From: Methanoregula sp. UBA64
Lineage (GTDB): Archaea; Halobacteriota; Methanomicrobia; Methanomicrobiales; Methanospirillaceae
NCBI RefSeq assembly: GCF_002502735.1
Contig: NZ_DAQC01000001.1
Span: forward strand, 427,229 to 491,228
Direction of reading: 5' to 3'
DNA: 64,000 nucleotides
Positions 41,423 to 50,637 of this stretch are shown here, in pieces. The position numbers were made by a program, and so were the translations under genes. Under the pieces are notes generated by a model, which was not told where the DNA came from, searched no databases, and saw only the letters and a list, made by a program, of their open reading frames with translations. The first letter of the stretch is position 1. The number at the start of each line of letters is the position of its first letter.

Positions 41423-43489
41423 TCAGGCCTCCCGGATCTTCTCGACTGCAACCGCACAGTGCTTGAGCTCCGGCATCTTCGAGAGCGGGTCAAGGGCGGT
41501 GTTCGTCAGGTTGTTGGCACCCTCATTAAAGTGCATGGCCATGTACAGCACTTTTGGGGCAACCTCATCGGTAACGCGGGCTTTTGTAATGGTCTCGCCA
41601 CGGCGGCTCTTCACCCGGATCTTCTCGCCGTTTTTGATGCCCAGCTCCTTTGCATCCTGCGGATTGATCTGGATATATGATTCAGGCACTTCGTAGTGCA
41701 GGACCTCGCAGCGGCCGGTCTGGGTCCGGGTGTGGTAGTGGAAGATGACACGGCCGGTCATGAGGGTGAACGGGTAGTCCCTGTCGGCCACTTCTGCCGG
41801 CGGGCGGTACTCGATCCCAAAAAAGTTCCCGAGACCGTCGGCACAGGCAAACTTCTCGCAGTGGAGGATGGGGGTTCCCGGGTGTTCCTCGGTCGGGCAG
41901 GGCCAGTGGACGGATTCCGGTTTTTCCATCTTTTCGTACGTCACGCCGCGCATGCTCGGGGTGCATGCCCGCATGTCGTCCCAGACGTCTTTACCGGTCT
42001 TCCAGTCAAATCCTGCAAGACCCATCTTCTTTGCCAGTTCGGTAAAGATCAGGTAGTCGATCTTTGCTTCACCCGGGGCTTCGACCGCCTTTCTGACGCG
42101 GTTGACCCGCCGTTCGCCGCTGGTGAACGTACCGTCTTTCTCGGCAAAACACGCGCCGGGCAGGACAACATCGGCATACTCGCAGGTCTCGGTCCAGAAG
42201 ATATCCTGCACCACCAGGAAGTCGAGCCTGTCAAGGGACGCCCTGACATGGTTTGAGTCTGGATATGAGACCGCCGGGTTGAGGCCGAGGATATACATTG
42301 CCCTGATCGGATCGCCGCACTGGTCGATCTGCTCGGTCAGGGTCACGCCGTACCAGTCGGGCAGGCTCCCTGCGGGCATTCCCCAGGATTTTTCCATGCC
42401 TGCCCGGATATCGGCGGCTTCGCATTTCTGGTAGCCGGAGTATACATTCGGGTACGCGCCCATGTCGCAGGCACCCTGCACATTGTTCTGGCCGCGGAGC
42501 GGGTTGACACCGGTGCCCGGGCGGCCGATGTTACCCGTGAGCATCGCGAGGTTGCCCATGGAACGGACATTGTCGGTGCCGGTGGTCAGCTCGGTGATGC
42601 CGAGGCAGTAGATGATGACTGCACTCTTCGCGTTTGCATACTCGCGGGCAAACTCCCGGACCTTCCCGGTCGGGACGCCGGTAATGCTCTCTGCATCGGC
42701 GTATCTTTCCACGGTCTTTTTGAGATCTTCGAAGCCTTTCGTCCGATTCCTGATAAATTCCCGGTCCTCAAGGCCCTCTTTGATGATCCAGTACATTATG
42801 GAGTTTGCAAGGGCAATGTGGGTGGATGGAGTAAGACGGATCCACTCATCGGCAAGCCGGGCGGTCGGGCTGTACCGCGGGTCGAGGACAATGACCCGGG
42901 CTCCTTTCTTTTGTGCCTGGACAATGCGCCGTGCAGCAAGCGCGTGTGCCTCGACTGCGTTTGAGCCCCACAGGAGGATGAGATCGGAGTTGAGGACATC
43001 ATCGAACGGGTTGGTGGCCGCACCGGACCCGAAACAGAGCGAGAGGCCGGCAACCGATGGCCCGTGGCAGATCCGGGCGCAGTTGTCGATGTTGTTGGTC
43101 TTAAACGCGACCCGAGCCCACTTCTGCATTGCATAGCAGTCTTCATTGACCGTACGGCAGGAGACCTGGAAGCCGAGAGCTTTTGGGCCGAACGCGTCGG
43201 AAGTCTCCACGAACTTCTTTACTATCAGGTCAAGCGCTTCGTCCCAGCTGGCCTTCTCGAATGTATCTCCTTTCCGGATCAGGGGTGTTGTCAGCCGGTC
43301 GGGGCTGTGTACCGGTTCCCAGCAGGTGGCGCCCTTGGGGCAGAGTTTTCCCTCGTTTACCGGGCTGCGCTTATACGGTTCGACACCTACGCATTTCCCA
43401 TTCCGGACAACCAGGTTAAGCCCACAGCCCACACCGCAGTACGGGCATGTGGTTGCCACGTATTCTAAGTCTGTCTTTGCATCACGCAT
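41423..43489 (-). CDS. fdhA: F420-dependent formate dehydrogenase alpha subunit (Mo/W-pterin)
   Basis: A 688-residue catalytic subunit. The N-terminal cluster has C15, C18, C22 and C50. The metal ligand is C141 in ARICHGPSV, i.e. the cysteine rather than selenocysteine form. It oxidises formate to CO2 with F420 via FdhB; in Methanomicrobiales it can also join heterodisulfide reductase and Fwd in electron-bifurcating complexes, and the Fwd operon lies 8 kb away. The start is set by GGTGA 6-7 bp upstream, and TTTTATAACC (about 43590) is the promoter candidate. Confidence 0.97.
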   Translation of the reverse strand: MRDAKTDLEYVATTCPYCGVGCGLNLVVRNGKCVGVEPYKRSPVNEGKLCPKGATCWEPVHSPDRLTTPLIRKGDTFEKASWDEALDLIVKKFVETSDAFGPKALGFQVSCRTVNEDCYAMQKWARVAFKTNNIDNCARICHGPSVAGLSLCFGSGAATNPFDDVLNSDLILLWGSNAVEAHALAARRIVQAQKKGARVIVLDPRYSPTARLADEWIRLTPSTHIALANSIMYWIIKEGLEDREFIRNRTKGFEDLKKTVERYADAESITGVPTGKVREFAREYANAKSAVIIYCLGITELTTGTDNVRSMGNLAMLTGNIGRPGTGVNPLRGQNNVQGACDMGAYPNVYSGYQKCEAADIRAGMEKSWGMPAGSLPDWYGVTLTEQIDQCGDPIRAMYILGLNPAVSYPDSNHVRASLDRLDFLVVQDIFWTETCEYADVVLPGACFAEKDGTFTSGERRVNRVRKAVEAPGEAKIDYLIFTELAKKMGLAGFDWKTGKDVWDDMRACTPSMRGVTYEKMEKPESVHWPCPTEEHPGTPILHCEKFACADGLGNFFGIEYRPPAEVADRDYPFTLMTGRVIFHYHTRTQTGRCEVLHYEVPESYIQINPQDAKELGIKNGEKIRVKSRRGETITKARVTDEVAPKVLYMAMHFNEGANNLTNTALDPLSKMPELKHCAVAVEKIREA

Positions 43490-43874
43490 GCATGTTCACC
43501 GGATTTACCCCCGCGTTCAATCCTCCCGGGCTCATGCCATTACCGGAAACAGAGGATACCTGAAATGTTTTATTGACCTGCCGGGGGTTATAAAATGGTT
43601 ATACCCCTTATTGGCAGCAAAGGATTTGTAATGATATCTTCCATAAAAAAAAATCCGGGAAAATTTCCCGGGAAGCACGCTCATATCCGTTTTCTCACTT
43701 ATGCCGCCCCAACGAGAGATCCTGCTTACCGGCACTGAGGTATGGCCGGGAAAAACCCTGCCGGCAGGTGGATCCACAGGTTCGTGCAGATCGCGGACTG
43801 ACCGTACCCCTGGGGATTACCCCTTCCCATAACCATTTGTTGGGGAAACGGGAAAACCTACTATCAGGATTATC
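43490..43874. other. Divergent promoter region between fdhA and the siroheme protein gene
   Basis: The fdhA side shows GGTGA before the start and TTTTATAACC near 43590. The right side leads to the plus-strand siroheme gene; no clear TATA box is seen there. No gene in the gap. Confidence 0.55.
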
Positions 43875-44522
43875 ATGACCGATACTACCTATGGTGCAAA
43901 ACTCCAGAAAGACGGGAAGACCTATGCGATCCAGACCCGGATCCCGGCCGGTGCGGTCACTCCTGAAATCCTGGAAACCTTTGCCCGGGTTGCCCGGACC
44001 TACCATATTCCGCTTGTCAAGATCACCTCCGGCCAGCGGTTCCTGCTCGTGGGGGTAAAAGAAGAGGATATCCCGGCGGTCCGCCGGGAACTCGGGGATC
44101 TGGGCTCGGCATCGATCACCCCGGGCGTCCGCTATGTCCAGTCCTGCCCGGGCAGTGCGTTCTGCAAGAACGGGTTGCAGGACTCGCTCGGGCTCGCAAA
44201 AAAGATCTCCGATGAGTATGCAGGCCAGGAGTTCCCGGCAAAGATTAAGATCGGGATTTCGGGATGTCCCCGGTGCTGCGGTGAGAGCAAGGTCCGGGAT
44301 ATCGGGCTCATGGGCTCGGCAAAAGGCTGGACGGTCTTTTTTGGCGGGCACAGTGCCTTCCACGTCCGCGAGGGAGACGAGGTTGCGTCGGGCCTTTCTT
44401 CAGAAAAGGCACAGGCGCTCGTGAGCCGGCTGCTCGCCTATGTCCGGGCACATGCAAAGCCCAAAGAGCGGACCGCCCGGTTTATCGAACGCGTCGGCAC
44501 CGGCTGGTTTAAGGAGATCTGA
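43875..44522 (+). CDS. Small siroheme/4Fe-4S sulfite-nitrite reductase-like protein
   Basis: A 215-residue protein carrying one ferredoxin-like half domain and one nitrite/sulfite reductase 4Fe-4S domain. The siroheme-cluster cysteines are C91 and C97 in CPGSAFC and C131 and C135 in CPRCC, fitting CX5C-CX3C. This is the compact methanogen Dsr-like form, half the size of classical sulfite reductases and lacking the F420-oxidising part of Fsr. Its true substrate is not established; its siroheme need fits the precorrin-2 dehydrogenase gene at 5168. It sits between fdhA and an FmdE gene. Confidence 0.9.
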   Translation: MTDTTYGAKLQKDGKTYAIQTRIPAGAVTPEILETFARVARTYHIPLVKITSGQRFLLVGVKEEDIPAVRRELGDLGSASITPGVRYVQSCPGSAFCKNGLQDSLGLAKKISDEYAGQEFPAKIKIGISGCPRCCGESKVRDIGLMGSAKGWTVFFGGHSAFHVREGDEVASGLSSEKAQALVSRLLAYVRAHAKPKERTARFIERVGTGWFKEI

Positions 44523-44617
44523 TCCGGACCCCTGCCGATTTTTGTTTTTGTCGTTCTGTCCCGTCAGCATCTGGTTACAAACCAACATGTTTATTTCCGG
44601 GACGCCAACCGGTGCGT

Positions 44618-45256
44618 ATGGATACGGGACATCGTCGCGCGGATGAACAGGGTTTTGGCGAACGGATAGCGGCTGCCGGGGTAAAGGAACCGGTAAAGAC
44701 CTACCTTCTCCGGTGTGCGGAGTTCCATTCCTCACCGGCACCGGGCCTTTTGATCGGTGCGTTCATGGTGGACTATGCCCTCGATCTCCTGCATGCCACG
44801 CCCGATGAAAAACTCTTTGCGGTCTGCGAGACCCCGAAATGCCTTCCCGACGCCCCGCAGGTGATAGCCCATATCACGACCGGGAACGGCCGGCTCAAGG
44901 TGCTGCCCATCGGGCGGTTTGCCGTCACGGTCAACCGGGTCTCCGAGAACCCGACTGCCGAAGCGGTCCGGGTCTATGTGGACCTGGAAAAGATCAAGAA
45001 TTTCCCGGTTATTGACAAATGGTTCTCCAACAGTCCCGAGTTTCACAAGCATACCATGGGCGTTGCACTCCAGGAGGCAATCTTTAAGGCCGGCCGGGGC
45101 TTCCTCTCGTACGAGCGGGTCCGGGTGCCGGTAAAAATAAAAGAGGCCTGGAAACCGGTGACCTGCCCCACCTGCGGCGAGACCGTTCCCGATTACATGG
45201 TGGTGGACGGGAAGTGCGGGGCCTGCGGTTCGATGAAGTATTATGAGAAGATCTAA
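44618..45256 (+). CDS. FmdE-family protein with C-terminal zinc ribbon
   Basis: A 212-residue protein of the FmdE (formylmethanofuran dehydrogenase subunit E) family. The N-terminal domain has FHSSPAPGLLIGAFMVDYAL and AVCETPKCLPDAPQ with the conserved cysteine. The C-terminal zinc ribbon is CPTCGE...CGAC. FmdE co-purifies with the molybdenum enzyme in some methanogens, but many homologues are free-standing and may bind molybdate or a pterin. GTTTATTTCC about 25 bp upstream could be the TATA box for a leaderless mRNA. Confidence 0.9.
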   Translation: MDTGHRRADEQGFGERIAAAGVKEPVKTYLLRCAEFHSSPAPGLLIGAFMVDYALDLLHATPDEKLFAVCETPKCLPDAPQVIAHITTGNGRLKVLPIGRFAVTVNRVSENPTAEAVRVYVDLEKIKNFPVIDKWFSNSPEFHKHTMGVALQEAIFKAGRGFLSYERVRVPVKIKEAWKPVTCPTCGETVPDYMVVDGKCGACGSMKYYEKI

Positions 45257-45257
45257 A

Positions 45258-45279
45258 CCCCGTATTTTTGCGGGTTTTT
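45258..45279 (+). terminator. Hairpin terminator after the FmdE gene
   Basis: CCCG and CGGG flank TATTTTTG and are followed by T5, immediately after the stop codon. Confidence 0.6.
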
Positions 45280-45347
45280 GATGTTTCTGCACCAACTTTC
45301 CGGGATTACCCCGCCACCACTAAATTTTAACGATACCTCCCTGTTTT

Positions 45348-45767
45348 TTATTTATCTCCCCATACCGTGCAGATCACGCTCCGTTCCCGGCCGGCATTGA
45401 CGTCCAGTTCCAGAAGAACGATCTGCTGCCAGGTCCCGCAGCAGGGTTTTCCCCCGGCAACGGGAATCGTGAGGGAGGGGCCGACAAGCGCTGCTTTGAC
45501 ATGGGATCGCCCGTTGCCATCGCCCCATTTCGTGTTGTGGGCATATTCCTGATTGTCGGGCGCCAAAACCGAGAGCGCCCGGGCCAGATCCGCGAGCACG
45601 CCGGGTTCGTACTCGATTGTCGTGAGGGCCGCAGTGGAATGCTGCACGAAGAGATGAACAAGACCTTCCTGTACGGCGCTCTCCCGGATAACCCCGGCTA
45701 CTGCTGGTGTCAGATCGATAATCTCCCCCTCATGGCTGGTGGATACGGGAATAACCTTCCGGAACAT
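45348..45767 (-). CDS. YjbQ/UPF0047 family protein
   Basis: A 139-residue protein of the small secondary thiamine-phosphate synthase-like family. The family signature appears as HNTKWGDGNGRSHVKAALVGPSLTIPVAGG, with QHSTAALTTIEYEPG upstream. A weak thiamine-phosphate synthase activity has been claimed for E. coli YjbQ; the real role is unsettled. Start ATG at 45767 is chosen; a GTG three codons earlier is the alternative. Confidence 0.9.
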   Translation of the reverse strand: MFRKVIPVSTSHEGEIIDLTPAVAGVIRESAVQEGLVHLFVQHSTAALTTIEYEPGVLADLARALSVLAPDNQEYAHNTKWGDGNGRSHVKAALVGPSLTIPVAGGKPCCGTWQQIVLLELDVNAGRERSVICTVWGDK

Positions 45768-45929
45768 TGTGCTCACAGCATCCTGTTTGCCGCGTATGCC
45801 TCATAAGCATTTACCGGGGATAATGACGCAGCCGGTGCCGGTCTGTAATCAAATCCTGGGACGGGTGTAAAAAAAGAGACGACCTCCTCCCACTCCCGGG
45901 AGGGGCCAACGGGAAAAAAGAGCCGGGGG

Positions 45930-48440
45930 TTATGGCGCCGGCGGCGCTGTCGGGGTATCCGGTTCGGTGCCGGCTTCAGGTGCATCTTCAGCTTCAGGCT
46001 GGACGATTGCAACGCCGACTACCTTATCTTTTTCGTCGAGGCGCATGATCCGGACACCTTTGGTGCCCCTTCCTATGATCCGCACTTCGCTTACCCGGGT
46101 GCGTATGACAATGCCGGCCGCGGTCATCACCACGATCTCATCGGTATCCGAGACCGCACGGGACATAATAACCACGGCATCGCGTTCGAGCGAGATGTTC
46201 CGGACACCCCTCGTGCCCCGCCCGTGCCCGCGGAATTCGTCGAACTCGGTACGTTTCCCGAAACCGACATCGGAGATGGTAAGGAGGTGGTCCTTTTCAA
46301 GCAGGGTAACTGCCACAACGGTGTCCCCGCCTATCAGGTTCATCCCTTTGACACCCAGCGCACCGCGTCCTACCGTCCGCACCGTCTCTTCGTGGAACCG
46401 GAGGCTCTGGCCGAACCGGGAGGTCAGCACGAGCTCGTTGTTGCCGTTTGTTGAGATTACCTCGACCAGCTGGTCGCCTTCCCGGAGCCTGATGGCGTTT
46501 GTACCGATCGACCGGGGGTTGGAGAACTCGGTCTGCGGGATCTTTATAACCTGCCCGAGTTTTGTTGCAAAGAGGAGGAACCGGTCCTCGCGGAACTCGC
46601 GGATGGGGATTACGGCGGTTACGATCTCCTCTTTTAAGTTCAGGAGGTTTACGATCGGTTTGCCCTTTGCCACCCGGGAACTCTCGGGGATCTCGTACAC
46701 CTTGAGCCAGTACACCCGGCCGAGGTTCGTGAAGCAGAGCAGGAAATCCTTCATGCCGGCGACAAAGACCGAATCGACAAAATCCTCTTCCTTTGTCGTC
46801 ATGCCGGTGATGCCCCGTCCGCCCCGCCGCTGTTTGCGGTAGGTGTCGAGATCCATGCGCTTGATGTAATTTGCCGTTGTGATAGAGACGAGCACCGTCT
46901 TATCCTCGATCAGGTCCTCGGTGGAGATATCGCCGACGGCATTTGCAATCTTTGTCCTTCTCGCGTCGCCGAACTTTGCGGCAACCTCGGCAGTCTCCCG
47001 CCGGATCTCGTCCTTGATGTTAGATTCGTTCGAGAGGAGCGTTGTAAGCCGGTTGATCTCTGTGACCAGGCCCGCCTTCTCGTCATTGATCTTCTGCTGC
47101 TCAAGGGCCGCGAGACGACGCAGCTGCATCTGGAGGATCGCGTTTGCCTGCAGCTCGTCAAGCCCGAACCGGGAAATAAGCGTGAGCCGGGCATTGTCCA
47201 CCGTGTCGGACCCCCGGATCGCAGCGATAACCTCATCGATCCGTGAGAGGGCTAGAAGCAGCCCTTCGAGGATGTGAACTTTCTCCCGCGCCTTTTTCAG
47301 ATCGAACTCGGACCGGCGCCGGATCACTTCGATCCGGTGCTGGACAAAGTGGCCAAGGAGGCCGTGAAGGTTGAGGATCTTGGGCTGGCCATCGACAATC
47401 GCAAGGTTCGATGTCCAGAAACTGGATTCCAGTGCGGTGTTCTTGTACAGGTTGTTCAAGATAACCGGCGCCATCGTGCCTTTACGGAGCTCGAAGACAA
47501 CCCGTATGCCTTCCTTGTCGGACTCATCGCGGATATCGGTGATGCCATCGATCCTCTTTTCCTTGACCATATCGGCGATGCCGCTGATCCACTGGGCCTT
47601 GTTCACCTGGTACGGGAGTTCGGTGACAATGATCCGGTCGCCCCGGTTGCCCCCCTCCGATTCCTCGATCTCCGCGACACCGCGGACAACGACCCGGCCC
47701 TGGCCGGTGGCGTAGATGTTCTTCACACCCTCGACGCCCATCATGATGCCGCCGGTCGGGAAGTCCGGGCCGGGCATGATCCGCAGGAGTTCCTCGACCG
47801 GAACGTCCGGGTTATCGAGATAGGCCGAAACCGCCGCGCAGACCTCCCGGAGGTTGTGCGGGGGCATCTTTGTAGCCATACCTACCGCAATACCGTCAGT
47901 TCCGTTGACAAGAAGGTTCGGGATCTTTGCCGGAAGGACGGTGGGCTCCTTGAGCGATTCATCGTAGTTTGGTACAAAATCCACGGTTTCCTTGTCCAGA
48001 TCCTCAAGGAGGGCTTCCGCGTACGGGAAGAGCCGGACTTCGGTGTACCTGCTCGCTGCCGCAGAATCCCCGTCAATGGACCCGAAGTTGCCCTGTCCCT
48101 GCACAAGCATGTGGCGGTAACTGAATGGCTGGGCCATCTTGACGATGGTATCGTAGATGGAGGAATCGCCGTGCGGGTGGTACTTACCCATCACGTCACC
48201 GACCACCCTTGCGCTCTTTTTTGTAGGCTTGTCGGAGGTGTTCCCCATGTCCCACATGCCATAGAGCGAGCGGCGGTGGACCGGCTTAAGGCCGTCCCGG
48301 ACATCAGGAATAGCCCGGCTGATGATGACCGACATCGCGTAGTTGATAAACGAGGTCTTCATCTCGTGCTCGATGCTGATCGGCTCGACACGGTGGGTCT
48401 GCGGGGCTTCGGCCGGGGGGTTCTTGTTATCAGATGTCAA
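45930..48440 (-). CDS. gyrA: DNA gyrase subunit A
   Basis: An 836-residue subunit that cuts and rejoins DNA. The catalytic tyrosine is Y132 in ASRYTEVRL. The GyrA box RRGGRGITG in the C-terminal pinwheel region confirms gyrase rather than topo IV, and the C-terminus ends in an acidic Pro/Glu-rich tail. It starts with TTG overlapping the last 11 bases of gyrB, with GGAGGTGA 5 bp ahead. Gyrase is a bacterial-type enzyme found in Methanomicrobiales and other Euryarchaeota. Confidence 0.97.
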   Translation of the reverse strand: MTSDNKNPPAEAPQTHRVEPISIEHEMKTSFINYAMSVIISRAIPDVRDGLKPVHRRSLYGMWDMGNTSDKPTKKSARVVGDVMGKYHPHGDSSIYDTIVKMAQPFSYRHMLVQGQGNFGSIDGDSAAASRYTEVRLFPYAEALLEDLDKETVDFVPNYDESLKEPTVLPAKIPNLLVNGTDGIAVGMATKMPPHNLREVCAAVSAYLDNPDVPVEELLRIMPGPDFPTGGIMMGVEGVKNIYATGQGRVVVRGVAEIEESEGGNRGDRIIVTELPYQVNKAQWISGIADMVKEKRIDGITDIRDESDKEGIRVVFELRKGTMAPVILNNLYKNTALESSFWTSNLAIVDGQPKILNLHGLLGHFVQHRIEVIRRRSEFDLKKAREKVHILEGLLLALSRIDEVIAAIRGSDTVDNARLTLISRFGLDELQANAILQMQLRRLAALEQQKINDEKAGLVTEINRLTTLLSNESNIKDEIRRETAEVAAKFGDARRTKIANAVGDISTEDLIEDKTVLVSITTANYIKRMDLDTYRKQRRGGRGITGMTTKEEDFVDSVFVAGMKDFLLCFTNLGRVYWLKVYEIPESSRVAKGKPIVNLLNLKEEIVTAVIPIREFREDRFLLFATKLGQVIKIPQTEFSNPRSIGTNAIRLREGDQLVEVISTNGNNELVLTSRFGQSLRFHEETVRTVGRGALGVKGMNLIGGDTVVAVTLLEKDHLLTISDVGFGKRTEFDEFRGHGRGTRGVRNISLERDAVVIMSRAVSDTDEIVVMTAAGIVIRTRVSEVRIIGRGTKGVRIMRLDEKDKVVGVAIVQPEAEDAPEAGTEPDTPTAPPAP

Positions 48441-50493
48441 GGTTTGTCACCTCCTTTGCATGGCGGATGATGAACTCTTTTCGTATCTCCACATCCTTCC
48501 CCATCAGGGTCTTAAAGATCTCGTTAGCATCCATCGCATCCTCGATGGTCACCTGCAGGAAAATGCGGTTTGCCGGAGACATGGTCGTATCCCAGAGCTG
48601 CTGGGCATTCATCTCACCCAGACCCTTGTACCGCTGGACGGAGACGCCCTTGTCACCCATGGCAGCAGAGACTTTCTTCATCTCCTCTTCCTTGTACAAC
48701 CACTTCTCTTCTTTTCCTTTTGAGACACGGAACAGGGGAGGCTGGGCGATATACACATACCCGGCCTCGATAATTTTTGGCATGTACCGGTAGAAGAACG
48801 TCAAAAGCAGTGTCCTGATATGCGCACCATCCACATCGGCATCGGTCATGATCACGACATGGTGGTACCGGGCCCGCTCGATATCGAACTTGTCCCCGAT
48901 GCCGGTCCCAATCGCTGATATCAGCGTCTGGATCTCGGCGTTCTTTAAGATCTGGTGTTCGCCTGCTTTTTCCACGTTCAGGATCTTGCCCCGCAGGGGG
49001 AGGATGGCCTGGAACTTGCGGTCCCGGCCCTGCTTGGCGCTGCCGCCTGCCGAATCCCCTTCCACGATATAGATCTCGCTCTTTGCCGGGTCGCGTTCCG
49101 AGCAGTCGGCAAGTTTCCCGGGAAGACCTGAGCTTTCGAGAGAGCTCTTGCGCCGTGCGAGTTCCCTCGCATTCCTCGCTGCCTCGCGTGCCTTTGCTGC
49201 CGAGAGGGATTTCTCGATAATGATGGCAAGCACTTTCGGGTTCTCGTCAAAGTACTGGTTGAGCGCTGCATATACAAGCGAATCCACAATGCCCTTGATG
49301 TTGCTGTTGCCAAGGCGCATCTTGGTCTGGCCCTCGAACTGGGGGTTTGCCATCTTAACCGAGATCACCGAGGTCAGGCCCTCGCGGACATCCTCGCCGC
49401 GGAGGGAGATGGTCGCATTCTCTTTTATAAGGTTGTTGCGTTTCCCGACCGTATTGATGGCCCGGGTAATGGCGCTCCGGAACCCTTCGAGATGGGTGCC
49501 GCCCTCGCGGGTATTGACGCTGTTGACGTACGAATACGTCTTCTCATCGTAGCCGGTGGTGTACTGGAGGGCGATCTCGATCTCCACCTTGTTCTCGGGA
49601 TCTTTCTGGGTGATATCGATGGGAACCGCATGGAGGCACTCGGATCCCTCGTTTAAGTATCTCACGAACTCCGAGAGCCCGCCCGTACAGTACGAAGCAC
49701 GGGTGCCGGTCCGCTCATCGGTGATCCGGATGGTGAGGCCGGCATTTAGGAAGGCAAGCTCGCGGAGCCGGGATGCCAGGATATCGTAGTCGAACGTGAC
49801 CGTTTCAAAGATGGTCGGGTCCGGCTTGAAGGTGATTAATGTACCGGTGAGTTTTGTGCCGGTTTCCGCAAAGAACCGCACGCGATCCTCGGCCGTGCCC
49901 TGGGACGGATCGCCCGGTTCCGGGAGGCTCTGCTGGCCGCCGGAAGTTCCGGTGCTCCGTACGAAAGGTGCCGGCTCGCCGTACCACTGCTGGTACCGGA
50001 TCACTGCTTCGGCAAGTGTCTCCTCCCGCTGCGTGAGCGGGCCGGCAGGGATGCCCCGGGCAAAGTGCATCTCGTAGATATTGCCGTCGCGGTACACCCG
50101 GGCGGAAAGGTTGGTGGAGAGGGCATTGACCACGGATACCCCGACCCCGTGGAGACCTCCCGAGACCTGGTAGGTGGCCTTGTCAAACTTGCCCCCGGCA
50201 TGGAGAACGGTGAGCACCACTTCGAGCGCACTCTTATGGTTCTTCTCCATCGTATCGACCGGGATGCCCCGGCCATTATCCACAACGGACAGCGACCCGT
50301 CCCCGTTGATAACGACCGAGATTAAGGTGCAGAAGCCGGCAAGTGCCTCATCGATCGAGTTGTCCACGACTTCGTACACAAGGTGGTGGAGCCCCCGGGT
50401 ATCGGTGCTCCCGATATACATGGCCGGGCGTTCACGAACCGGTGTGAGCCCTTCAAGTATCGTGATGTGGGATGCATCGTAGGAATCAGTCAA
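48430..50493 (-). CDS. gyrB: DNA gyrase subunit B
   Basis: A 687-residue ATPase subunit. EVVDNSIDEALAG is the ATP-binding motif and GGLHGVGVSVVNAL the second GHKL loop. The TOPRIM domain has EGDSAGGSAKQGRDRK, DADVDGAHIRTLL and the invariant acids. The start codon is TTG at 50493, favoured by GGGAGGT 5 bp ahead; the AT-rich AATAAATATT near 50545 is the promoter candidate. It couples to gyrA by an 11-bp overlap. Confidence 0.97.
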   Translation of the reverse strand: MTDSYDASHITILEGLTPVRERPAMYIGSTDTRGLHHLVYEVVDNSIDEALAGFCTLISVVINGDGSLSVVDNGRGIPVDTMEKNHKSALEVVLTVLHAGGKFDKATYQVSGGLHGVGVSVVNALSTNLSARVYRDGNIYEMHFARGIPAGPLTQREETLAEAVIRYQQWYGEPAPFVRSTGTSGGQQSLPEPGDPSQGTAEDRVRFFAETGTKLTGTLITFKPDPTIFETVTFDYDILASRLRELAFLNAGLTIRITDERTGTRASYCTGGLSEFVRYLNEGSECLHAVPIDITQKDPENKVEIEIALQYTTGYDEKTYSYVNSVNTREGGTHLEGFRSAITRAINTVGKRNNLIKENATISLRGEDVREGLTSVISVKMANPQFEGQTKMRLGNSNIKGIVDSLVYAALNQYFDENPKVLAIIIEKSLSAAKAREAARNARELARRKSSLESSGLPGKLADCSERDPAKSEIYIVEGDSAGGSAKQGRDRKFQAILPLRGKILNVEKAGEHQILKNAEIQTLISAIGTGIGDKFDIERARYHHVVIMTDADVDGAHIRTLLLTFFYRYMPKIIEAGYVYIAQPPLFRVSKGKEEKWLYKEEEMKKVSAAMGDKGVSVQRYKGLGEMNAQQLWDTTMSPANRIFLQVTIEDAMDANEIFKTLMGKDVEIRKEFIIRHAKEVTNLDI

Positions 50494-50637
50494 AGGTAAC
50501 CTCCCTTAAAAAATCATTAAAAAAAATTCCTGAATTTATCACAATAAATATTGGATTTTGGGGAGAAAAACCCTTTTGATCTCAAGAGAACCAGACTGGC
50601 TGCCTGTTGGCAGTACGCCTCTTCAGGGCCCCCTATC

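Noticed and set aside
30208..43489. Selenocysteine in FwdB or FdhA
   Set aside because: Both active-site positions are encoded as cysteine (CHGPS) with no in-frame TGA.
47274..48470. Long open frame antisense to gyrA
   Set aside because: gyrA is certain here and the frame has shadow-type composition.
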